Part shown: positions 15,001-27,000 of the stretch, in pieces
Layout of the letters: each line of letters starts with the position of its first letter
How positions within the stretch are numbered: position 1 is the stretch's first letter
Assembly: GCA_964605235.1 (NCBI GenBank)
Contig: CAZSBB010000002.1
Location: 124,001 to 188,000, forward strand
DNA length: 64,000 nucleotides
Direction: 5' to 3'
Source: CAZSBB01 sp964605235
Lineage (GTDB): Bacteria > Planctomycetota > Phycisphaerae > Phycisphaerales > Phycisphaeraceae
Made by a program: the position numbers and the translations under genes
The notes under the pieces: model-generated
The model's database searches: none
The model's input: the letters and a program-made list of their open reading frames with translations, nothing else
What the model was told of the DNA's origin: nothing

Positions 15001-18000
15001 CACGAGGATGCGGCGACCATCGTCAGGGGTGGTCGGATCGGCGTCCTCCGCATCGACCAGCGCAAAAATGCGGCCAAAGCCGGCGGCATCAAACAGGCCG
15101 GTCGACACCAGGTCCAGCAGATCGTTGGTGGCGTCGCCGTCGCCGTCGAAATTCAGCAGGGACGGAACCGCGCCGTTGACATAAATCTGACCCAGCGTGT
15201 CGTTCTCCGTGGGGATCACGCCGCTGCGGACTTCCGTGCCGTTCTCCAGGATGCTGAAGAACCGGCCGAGCTTGCCCGAACCCAGGCCACTGAGGCCCTG
15301 GCTGTTGACGATCGACACATTCTGCGCGCGGTCGAGCACTTCGATCTGCATCGGGGTTTCGAGCGAGCGATGGAACAAGCCGATGCGCGGCTGACCGGTG
15401 ACGGTGATGGTTTCGTCCGAGGTGACGACATTCAGGTTGCCGGCGTCGGCGTCCGCCTGAATTGCGGCGCGCAGATTGTCCGCGGTGTCGGCGGGCGTCG
15501 CGCCGATGGCGAAGTCCACGCCCGCGGTGTAGGTGATGCTGCTGACGCCATCGCTGACGGTGAAGCTGTCGCCGGCCGCCAGATCGTTGATCGGATCGAA
15601 CACGATCATCAGTTCCGACTCGGTGGCGCGCAGCACGTCTTCGGTGACCAGCTCCGCCGAGCGGGTGGGGTCGGTCAGGTTGATCGCCAGCAGGCGCTGC
15701 ACCTGATTGTCGGCATCGGTGTCGCCGTCGTGGTCGTCGGCGGCGGAGCGATCCAATGCGATCAGTTCGCCGCTGCGGGTGAAGTCCATCTCGACGATGC
15801 GGGTGGCGGCGCCCTTGGGTCGGATGTCGCTGCCGGTGAGCACGCCGTTGGTCGTGCCGTCGATGACGCCATCGCCGTCGGAGCCTTCCAGGCCCAGGTC
15901 CGCGGCGGCGGTGCCGGTCAGGGCGGTGACGGTCAGGGGCAGCAGGCCAGTGCCGTCGGCGTTGGTCAGGTTGATGCCGGTGCCGGTGTAGTTGATGGCG
16001 GCGGTGACATTGGTGCCGGCGGCGGCGGCGTTGATCAGGGCGATCACATCGCCCAGGTCCGGCGCGGCGCCCAGACCCGACAGGTTCACATCAAAGGAGG
16101 TGACGCCATCGGGCAGGGTGACGCGGAAGGAGCCGGTGGTGTCCACGCCTTCGCCGTCGTTGAGGGCGCTGAGCAGGGTGTCGCTGTTGATCTTGCTGCC
16201 GAACTCGACTTTGCCCAGCACGATGACATTGGCGCCGGGGTTGGTGGCGGAAGAACCGTCGCCGTCGGCGTCGGCGTCGGACGCGGAGGGATTGAGCTGG
16301 ACGAGGTAATCGGTGTCGCCGGCGCCGATGAGGTTGTCGCCGTCGATGTCGATGCGCATCACCGCGTAAATGGTGTCGTCGCTGTCGATGGCGAGGGCGC
16401 GGAACTCGGCGATGCGTTCGCCGATGCGGATCTGCTGGCCGTTGACCAGCAGCCGGCCGCCGACGTTGCTCAGCAGGCTCGCCGAGCCGGTGGTTTCGTC
16501 GACGTTGAACAGGCCGGTGGTGTAGAAGCTGGTGTAGAGCTTGTCGGGCTCGCCAAGGGTGGCGTCGCCGCGGTAGGCGAAGGGCTGGCGGTCGCCAAAG
16601 TCGTTGCGGGCGGTGCCGTGGAGGAAGACCAGGCCGCGGACGTAATCATCCAGGCCGGAGAAACTGGTGGTGGCGGTCCCGGAGGTGCTGATGGACACCT
16701 GCACGACGTCCTCGCCGGGGTTGCCGCTGATGCCAAAGAGGCTGTCCGGGGCGGAGGTGGGGGTGTGCTGGAACGCCATGTCGCGGATGTTGGTTGAACC
16801 GAGGTCGGCGTTGATGGTGTTGACGGTGCCGATCTGGTCGGGGTTCAGGCCGAACTCGCCGCGGGTGACGGCAATGCTGACGAAGGAGTCATTGGCGCCG
16901 TTGGCGCCGGTGCGCACGGCATAAAGCAGGCCATCGAAGTTGTCGGTGACGCCGGTGACGTTGTCGACATCCGAAGCCTTGCGGTCGAAGACCAGGGACT
17001 TGATGACATCGGTGACCAGGGCGCCGTTGTCGGAGAGGGTGAACTGGGCCTCGGCCTGACCGGTGGCGATGTTGATGCGGTAGAGCACCATGCCGGTGGC
17101 GCCGGTGGGGTCCGCCGAGCCGACGGTGTAGAGGTAGTTCTGAATTTCGCCGACGGTGCCGACGTCGCCGGGGAAACCGATGGTGGTGACGGTGCCGGCG
17201 CCGACGCCCGGTTCATTGACGATGTTGGTCAGCCCGGTGAGCGACTGGGTGAAGTAGAGGGCTTTGCCGGACTTGTCCTTGAGCTGGCCGATGCGTTCCA
17301 TGCCGGTGACGCCTTCGGGGTCGCGGCTGATGAGGATTTCATCGGCGGAGCCGGCGGCGTTGTTCTTGATGGCGAACGCATAGCCGCCGTCGCGGGTGGC
17401 GCTGACGTCGGCGATGTCGGCGTCCCAGGCGCGGTCCACGACGGTCCAGGTGTTCTCCTGGAAAAAGGGCACGCTGTCGCGGTTGATGTGCAGTTGGACC
17501 CGCTCGCCGGTGGTGTCGTTGGTCGCCAGCGCGACCAGTTCGCCATAGTCGGGGCCGGCCAGCGCCCAGTCCTCGCTGCGGTTGGTTTCCAGGCCGGTGA
17601 TGGTGAAGGTGTCGGTGCCATCGGTGATGGTCGCCGTTTCATTCGCCAGCGGATTGAAGGCAGCGACGATGCCGTCCACATCACGGGTCAGGTCGGTGCT
17701 GTCGAGCCGCTGCGCGCCCAGACCGTCGTTGACCACCAGATACAGCCGGCTGTCGTCATTGGACAGCAGCGCCAGGGCGTCGACGGTCTCGCCCGCCGCC
17801 AGCCCCAGACTGCCCAGGTCGGTCACATTGGCGGTGCCGGCGGTGCGGTCGATGTCGCTGGTGGTGTCGAGCCGGAACAGACGCTGATCGCCTGCGAGCG
17901 TGGCGGTGGAGCCGACGAACAACAGGTTCCCGGTGGCGTCAATTTCCAGGGCGGCAATGTCGACCAGGTCGTCGCCGCCGAAGGTCAGATTGCTGACGCG

Positions 18001-21000
18001 CTGCTGGCTGTTGAGGATTTCGCCGGTGATGGGATCGCGCTCGATTTCGTACAGCGCATATTGTCCCCCGGCAGTCTGATCGAGCACCCACAAGGTGTAG
18101 CCCGAGCCGTAGGCCGCCAGCCCCACCGGACTGTTGAAGTCCAGCGTGCCATGGTTGGCGGCGAAGGTGACCGGCTCGGTGGCGATCGCGTCCTGCGGCA
18201 GCGGGGTGCGGTAGTCCTGCTGGCGGATGCGGTAGAGGTCGAAGTTCGCCTGGTTGGCGACCACGGCATACACGTCGTCGGGGCGGTTGGAGTAGGTGTC
18301 GGCGATGGCCTGCACATCGAACACATTGCCCAGATCGCCTTCCACGGCAATGGTCGGCTGGGGCGTGTCGATGTCGTTGAACCCGACGGTGATCAGCGCG
18401 TTGTCGCTGGGCCGGGTCGCCAGGGCGTGGATGTTGACGATGTCCTGCCCGCCGTTGATGAAGCCGATCTGCGTGACGTTCTGCACCGCGTTGGTCAGCG
18501 GGTCAAAATTAGCGCGGTACAGCACGGAGGCGAAGCGGCCGTCGCTGGTGTAGGTGTCGGAGAAATTGTGGACGAAGAAGACCTGGTTGGTGGAGCTGAG
18601 CGTGCCCGCCTGGCGCACCGTCAGGCCGCGCACATCGAAGCTGTCGCCCAGGAAGCCGACGCTTTGCTGGGGGCCCAGTTCATCGGCGCTGGTGCCGACC
18701 ACGTACAGCGTGCTGGTGGTGTCGCCGTCAAGGTCCTCCATCGCCTGAATGCCCAGCACGGGGACGGCGACGACCTGATTGGTGTAAGCGTCGATGACGC
18801 CGGCAACCAGTTCGCCCGCCGGGGTGAAACCGATGATGGAGCCGCCGGTGTCACGGAGGATTTCGTACAGGTCCAGGGTCGAGCCATTGGAGTCGATGGC
18901 GAACATCCGGTACTGGCCGTTGGCGTCGGCTTCGTCGGAGATGGTCAGGGCCTGGATGTCGAACTGGTCGAACAGGTCGCCGTTGAGCGCGCTGCTGGGG
19001 GTCAGGGAGTCGCCGGTGACGCCCACCGCCAGGAAGCTGTTGCCGCTGTCGGCGCCGAGGCCTTCGACGCGCAGGTAGCCGTTGCCCGCGGCGTCGGCGA
19101 TGGCGCCGATGCGGGAGAAAGCGGTGATGCGGCCGGTGCCGTCGCGGACCACCTGGAAGAGCACGGAGGCGTTTTCATCGTTGACGGCAAAGAGCCCGCC
19201 GTTGCTGAGCGTGCCCAGGTCGGTGACGGAGAAGTCCCCGCCGATGCCCCCGCCGGAGAGGGCGCTGTTGACTTCCTGATCGGGCACCAGTTCATCGACC
19301 GAGACGCCGATGAGGAACAGATTGCCGTTGGCGTCGGCTTCCAGGGCGTTGATGTCGAAGATGACGTTGCCGGCGGCGTCGGTGATGACATCGCCGATGA
19401 GCACCGGCGCGCCATTGACGTTGCCATTGGCGTCGACGGGAATCCGGTAAATCTCGAAGGCGGCGCCGTTGTCGACGATGGCGAAGGTGTCGCCGGTGTT
19501 GGGATTGATCGCCAGGGCGCGGAACTCGAAGTCGCCGCCCAGGTCGACGCCCGCCTGCGCGCTGGGGGCGAGGTTGTCGCCCGCCAGGCCGATGGCGTAG
19601 AGCAGATCGGCGTTGTCGGCATCAAGGGCGTTGATCGCCAGGAACGCGTTGCCCGCGGCGTCGGCGATCTGGCCGATGCGGTTGAAGCTGTTGATGCTGC
19701 CGTCGAGGTTGCGGACCACCTGATACAGCTCGCTGGTGGTGCCGTCGTTGATGGCGAAGATCGAGCCATCGGTCAGCGCCGCCAGGCCGGTCAGGTCGTA
19801 GATGCTGCCCAGGTCGCCCGGGAGCTGCTGATCGGGCACGAGGTCCGAAGCGGACACGCCCACGAGGTAGAGATTGCCCGCCGCGTCGGACTCGAGCGAC
19901 GCGATGTCGAGGATGGCGGCTGCGGTTTCGTCGGTGATCTGGCCGAGGTTGTTGACTGTGTCCACATCGCCGTTGGCGTCGAGCGTGACCTGGTAGAGGT
20001 CGAAGCTCGGGCCATTGTCCACCACCACGAACACGCCGTTGGCGGTGTGGGTGATGGCCTTGACGTTCATGTCGCTGAACAGGTTGCCCAGGTCCTGCTC
20101 GGGCAGCAGGTGGTCGCTGGCCTGGCCGACGGCGAACACGCCGGCGAGGGTGTTGTTGGGGTCGGCGTCAAGTATGTGCAGGCCCAGCACCGCCCGGCCG
20201 GAGGCGTTGATCTGGCCGATGAGCGTGAAGGCGCTGACCTCGCCGGCGCTGTTGCGGGTGATGCGGTAGAGCTCGGTCAAGCCCGAGTCATTGAGGCTCA
20301 GGGCGAGGATTTCATCGCCGGTGGCGACGGTGAGGTCCAGGATGTTGTAGTCATCGCCCACGCCGCCGCCGAGGGTGCCCACGGAGCCGACGTCGGTGCT
20401 GGGGGTCAGGTCCGCCGCGGTGACGCCCACCGCCAGCAGGCCGTTGGTGTCATCCAGCAGGGCGCGCACGTTGAGCACCGGCACGTTCAGGCCGCCCACG
20501 CTGGTGGTGACTTCGCTGACGAACTCAAACGGATTGGTGTCGTGCAGCGAGCCGTCGGCGTCGCGGTTGAGGGTGTACAGCCCGAGGAACGGCCCACCAT
20601 CGATGTTGATGGCGAAAACCTCGCCGTTGTCATCAATGGTGATGTCGGTGATGTCCTGATTGCCGTTGAGATCGTCGCCCACGGAGTTGGTGGGCGTGGG
20701 GGCGCCGGCATTGAAGCCGACCACGTACAGCGTGCCGTCGGAATTCGCCGAGAGGGCGTTGATGTCGCGGATGGGGTTGCCGTTGGCGTCGACAATGGCG
20801 CCCACGGGGTCGAACGCGGTCACCGCGCCGGTGGCGTCGGTGGTGATCTTGTACAGCTCGTACACGTCGTCGGCGGTGCCGGCGGTAAGGTCGGCGCCGA
20901 CGTTGAGGTTGATGGCGTAAGCGGTGGTGCCGCTGACCACGGTCAGGCCCAGAATGTTGAAGTCGCCCTGGAGATCGCCGCCGACGTTTTGCGAGGGCAG

Positions 21001-24000
21001 CAGGGCGTCGGCGGTGACGCCCACGCCGTAGATGGTCACGCCGTCGCCGTCGTTGTTGTCGGTGCTGTCGGCTTCGATGGCGCTGATGCGGAGCATTTCG
21101 CTCAGCAGGCTGTTGTCGGTGATGCGGCCGATCTCCACCAGGGCGGTGTCGCCGGTGAGGTCCACCCGGTTGAGGGTGGCGCCGACGCCTTCGTCGTTGA
21201 TGACGAAGACGGTGCCGTTGTTGGTGACGGTCAGGCCGCCCGAGTCCGCGGTGAGGGCGTCGGTGTCGATGTACTCATTGGGCTGGGCGGGGTAGTTGAT
21301 GTTGGCTTCAGGGGGCAGGATTTCATAGCTGTCGCCCAGCGCGAGGATCAGGCCGTTGAGGCTGGTGCCCAGGTTCGCGCCGCCGTTGAGATTGGAGGGC
21401 GGGGTGTAGGCGTCGGCGACGGTCAGATCGACCACATAACCCAGGTCCGCCATGGAGGCGAGAGTCATTTTGCTCAGCGGGTTGGCGACGCCGGAGTTGA
21501 GGAAGCCGGTCATCAACTCATTGCTGAAGGTTTCCTCATCCCAGTGGGCGTACGCGGTGCCGGGCCCGCCGTCGGCTTCCACCGGGACGCTGGTGGCGTT
21601 GAGGCCGAAGATTTCGTTGTAGGCGGCAATCGCGCCCGCGCCGTTGAAGGAGGGCGTGGCGGTGCCCGAGCCGTCGATCAGGCTCAGGGCGCTCCACAGC
21701 GTGCCGAAGCCCAGCACGTGGCCCATCTCGTGGAGGATGACGTCGTACAACTGGCCGCTGGCCTCCAGGCTCGCCAGGTCGGCGCTGTCGAACTGCATGA
21801 CGCCAGCCGCGGGCAGGAAGATGGTGTCGCGCAGGAAGGTCGGCCCCGCCTGCCCCAGGATGCCGCCCACGCCGTCGATGGTCGGCGCGCTGGCTTCAAT
21901 GACCACGTCATCGACCAGTCCCAGCCCCGGCACTTCCACATCCACCACATCGCCGGTGATGATCTGCGCCCAGCGCTCCGCAGCCAACTGGAACACCGCC
22001 TTCTGGTTGTCGGTCAGGTTGCTGTCGGTGAAGCGGACCACGATGTCGAAATCGCCGGTGCTGCTGACCACCTCGTTGCCAATGGCGTTGGGGTTGGTGC
22101 CCAGGACCAGATCGCGCACCGGGGTGAGCGTGGGCACGGACGGGTCCAGGGGGTCCACCGTCAGGTCAAGAATCGAGTGGATCACATTGCCCAGCGAGTC
22201 CCGGATGACGCCGATGTAGTCGGCATCGACCGCGTTGCCCTGCGCATCGCGGATGATTTCGTACAGGTTCGCCCCGGTGACGGGATCGATGGCGCTGGCG
22301 TCGTCGGCGACAAAAATGCGGTCGTGGCCGTATTGATCGCGCACGCCCAGCACCGCCAGGGCGCTGATTTCCAGGTTGGTGGCGATGTCGCCGGTGAGCG
22401 TCGGCAGCGGCACATGGTCGACGGAGTTGCCCGCCTGGGCCTGCTGGTGATCGAAGAAGCTGCGCACCAGCAGGTTGTTGAGCAGATTGTCGTCATACAC
22501 CGAGTAGAAGTTGACCTCGTCGTCTTCCGTGCCGGTGATGCCGTCGACGCCCGCATTGAAGGAACTGGAGAAACCGATCAGGTGGTCATCCACCGAACCG
22601 GGCTGGGCGACTTCGTGCGCCAGCACGCTGGGCACCAGCACGTCGAGGTCCTCAGTGCTGTTTTCCGTGTCGAAGCGCAGCGTGCGCGATTCGAGCACAT
22701 CGGTGCGCAGGTCGATGTAGACCAGCCGGGTCTTGCCCTCGCCGCCGGAGGTGTCCACGGCAATGAGTTGATTGGCCTGATTCACATCCAGTTCGGTGAT
22801 CTGCAGGCTGGCTTGACCCACGGCATCGAGCAGCAGCTTGGGATCGCTGATGCGGCCGGTGGTCACGTTGATCAGCGTGTAGGTCTGCCCCACGCTCAGA
22901 ATGCCGCCGGAGGGCGGTTCGGCGCGGGCGGTGTCGATGGTGAAGGGCGTCTGGTGGTCGTTGAAATCCAGCACGGCATGGAGATCGCCGTTGCCGTCCA
23001 CGCTGGCGAAGGCGATGGAAATCACATCGTCGATCACCGCGATGTACTGCCGCGCGGACCACAATTCGTCGTTGCCCGCGTCGTTGATCGAATCCTGCAC
23101 CGCGAAGCTGACGCCGGCGGTGTCGGTGGTGAAGCCGCGCAAGTCATTGCGCACCGCGCCCGGTTGCAGAATGCGCAGGCTCGCGAGCTTCGGATCCGAC
23201 AGGTTGATCTGAATGAGCTGCCGCGCCACCTGGCCCTGGCTGTCCAGATGCGAATCATCGATGGCGATCAGTCTGACGTCGGCAAAGCCATAGCGGTTGT
23301 AATCCAGGACAAAGTCCATGCCCTTGATCTGCACATCCGCGCCGAGCACCTGGATCAGATCGATCTCGCTGACCGTCGCCGTGCCATCGGTGGTGAGGGT
23401 GACCAGCGTGTCTTCCACGCCTTCGCGCAGCACGGCAAACAGCGTGCCGGTGGTGGGATGGCTCGCCAGCGCCGAAACCGTGACGCTCGAGGGCGACAGG
23501 TTCGCCCCGCTGCGCTGCAGCAGCCCCAGCGAAGTGGCTGCGCCGGTGGCGGGATCAAGCACGAACAGTTCCAGGCCCTGATCAAACGTCTGGCCATCGT
23601 TGTCGCGGTCGACCACCGCCACGACATACAGCGCGCCGGTGCGGGCGTCGGCTTCGAGATTGACCACCTTGCGCAGCACGAAGCCGGGGTTGGCGTCGGC
23701 GGCGGCGGTGACGATCGTGCCAATGGTGGTGCTGGCGGTGACGGACTGGAAGTCGGCATCGCGGGTGATGTGGATGAGGCTGTATTCGCCGGTTGCGGCG
23801 TCCAGATCCACGGCAAAGACCTGCTCATCATCAAAGTTGGTCGCGGCGACCGCACCGGCATTGCCCGCGTCGAGGGACAACGCGCCGGTGGTGGCGCCGG
23901 GGGCGGTGTTGGTCAGCGTCAGGGTGATCTGCGGATCGCCGGCCCCGGTGGTGTTGCTGGCGAAAACGCTCAGCCCGGCGCTGTTGACCGTGCTGATCAG

Positions 24001-27000
24001 GTTCGCCAGGGTCTGGTTGACGTCGCCCAGATCGATGTCCACGCCCTTGAGCTGATCGGTGTCGACGACGCTGTTGTCGCTGTCGAACTCGAAGGTGAGC
24101 GTGCGGGTTTCGCCTTCGATGGTGATGTCGAGGGTGAAGGTGTCGCCGTCGACGGGGTTCACGCCGCCGACGAAATCGAGCGTCGCCTGGCCGGCACGCA
24201 CGGTGACCGCCTGCACGTTCAGGTCCGCGCCCAGGCCGGCGTCGCCCAGGGTCAGCGTCACGCTATTGTTGTCGAGGATGCCGACGTTGGCGGCCACCGC
24301 CAGCCCGCTGGCGTTGACCGCGGTGACGACGTTGGCGATGGTCTGCGCCAGTGTGCCGCCGATGGCGATCTCCACGCCGAAGGTCAGGGTCAGTTGCCGC
24401 GCGCCGTCGCTGATGACGATGGTGTCGCCGGCGGTGGGTTGGCCGGCAAAGCCCACGCTGCCGCGCACCGGACCGCCGTCGCCGCCGTCGTTGAACTGAT
24501 CAAACGACAGATTGGCGCCGACCGCATTGAGGCTGCCGATGTTGCCCACCGAGGTGATGGGAATGAGGTCCAGCACCATGGGGTTGGGGCGCACCAGCGT
24601 GCTGGCGGGGGTGGCGACCACTTCATCGAGCAGGCCATCGCCGTCGGTGTCCGCCGGGCCGACGCCGGGGCGATCGCCATTGAGGTCGCGCGGGTCGATG
24701 GTGTAGTGGATGCTGGGGTTGGTCCAGACTTCGAGATTGCCCGCCGAGTCATTGTCGAAAATGCTGTAGAACCGGCCGTTTTCGTCGGAAGCGTAACCCG
24801 CCAGCCGGCTGTCCACGGCGCCCAGGTCGGTGGTCAGCCGCGATTCGACCGCCGGGTTGTCCTGGCTGACCAGCACAATGGCGCGGGCTTCACTGACGCC
24901 ATCGCTGACGCGGGTGATCGCCAGCAGTTCGCCGGCGCTGTTGAAGTCCATGGCTTCGATCTGGGTGTTCTGGTTGTCACCCAGGCCGTCCAGGTCGAAC
25001 TCCACGTTGCCGATGCTGGTGAGGCTGACCGAGTCATTGACGAAGTCGGCGTTGGCGTCAAAGGGCGTCAGGTCCAGCGTCATGAGCTGATCGACGCCGT
25101 TGGCGCTGTCGCGCACCACCGCAAAGAATTCGGTGAAGGTGACGTTGACCGCATCGACCACCGCCGCCTTGAGGCTGTCGGTGGTGGTGACGATCTGGGC
25201 GTCGCCATCGAGAATCTGCAACGCGTCGAGCGTCGCGCCGTTGCCCACGCCGAAGGCGCTCAGGTTCACGCCCAGTTCCAGCAGGTCCGCCACGTCATCG
25301 CCATAGGCGCTGGGATCGCCGCCGAAGTCGCCGAATTCGGGCAGATCGGTGGCGTCGCCGTCGTTGAGGCCGATGGTCGGCTCACCGTCGGAGAGGAACA
25401 CCACGATGCCCGCGCCCGGGGCGTAGTCCAGGTCCTGATAGATTTCGGTGGTCTGCTGGATGGCGGCTTCGTAGTTGGTCAGGAAGCCGACGTTGGTGTC
25501 GTTCTCATCGCCCAGAGCAATGCCCTGCAGAATCTGGACCACGTCCGACACGCCGTCGCCGTCGGCGTCATCGTTGGGCCGGGCCACCAGATCGAAAGTG
25601 GCGCCGTTGGTGGTGTTCATGTCCTTCTTGGCGGCATCGAAACCAAAAACCACGATGCTGATGCGGGCGCTGTCGCCCAGGCCGCGGTCGATCAGGTCCT
25701 CGGTCAGGCTGATGAACGCCGCCAACTCGGCGTCGAGCACCGTGTTGACCAGGCCGTCGTTGTTGATGTCGCCCACCGGCGTGCCCTGGAAGATGGCGCT
25801 GGCGCTGCCGGAGACGTCGATCACCATGGTGATGACCGGGTTGGAAGGCGTCTGATCGCTCACTTCGTGCGCCGCCAGGGCGGTGACGCTGTCGGTGACG
25901 AGTTGCCCGTCGAGACGCACATCGCCGACCTTCTGCACCAGGCCGTTGGTCGGGTTGACTTCAAACACGGTCTGCGCGGTCGCCGAGCCGAGCTGGCCGA
26001 CGAGAAAAATCTTGCCGGTGATGGGATCGGTTTCGATGGTGTGGATGTCCTGAATGTCCACGCCCAGCGAATCCTGGATCAAGCCATGATTGATGATGCT
26101 GGTGGCGACACCACCGGTGAGGTTGCTGGTGCGGGTCAGTTCGACCAGCGAGTAATCGTCCAGGCCGTCGCCGTCGATGTCTTCGCCGTTGTCGCTGACG
26201 AAGAAAATGCGCTGGGTGTCGGTGATGGTCATCGCCACCGGATCGAACTGATCCGCCCGGGCGCGGAAGCCCTGGGACTGGCCGATGGAGGTGGTGGTGA
26301 CGGGGGCCTGGCTGTTGAAGCCGACCACGTGCAGCACGCCGTTCTCGTCCGAATCGAGCGTGACGATGTCCGACAGGGCGGCGCCGAACTTGTCGGTGAT
26401 CTGGCCCAGCAGCAGGGCGCCGGTGGCGTCGCGGCGGTCCTGTTCGAGCTGGTACAGCTCGGTGACGCCGTCGTTGTCGTTGATGGCGTAGACCTTGCCG
26501 ATGCCGTCGTCTTCGGAAGCGTCGGGGGTGACGGCAATGGTGGTGAAGTTGTAGTCGTCGCCGAGGTCGCCGTTGACGAACACCGTCGGGGCGCTGTTGC
26601 TGGCGGTGGCGAACACCTGGGTGTTGGTGCGCCCGCCGTCGAAGGCGCTGTTGTCGAAAATGCTGACAAATCGGCCCTGGGCGTCGGAGGCGTAGTTGCG
26701 CAGCTCGTCGGGAATCGCGCCCGGCACGGTCTGCTGCAGCGACAGGTTGGGATTGCTGGAATTGACGAAGATCAGCCGGCGCCGGCCGCCATCGACGTTG
26801 CCGTCGTTGAGCGAATCATCCAGGCCGACGAGGTTGCCCGCCGCGTCGATGTCCATGCCGCTCAGCAGCACGCCGCTGGCGACCACCGCGTCGTTGGCGC
26901 CCGCTGCATTGTCACGCAGCGAGAAGCCGCGCCCGCGACTGTCGATGCTCAGGCCCACCAGCGAGCGGCCGACGGCGCCCGCCGGGGCGATCATGAGGGA

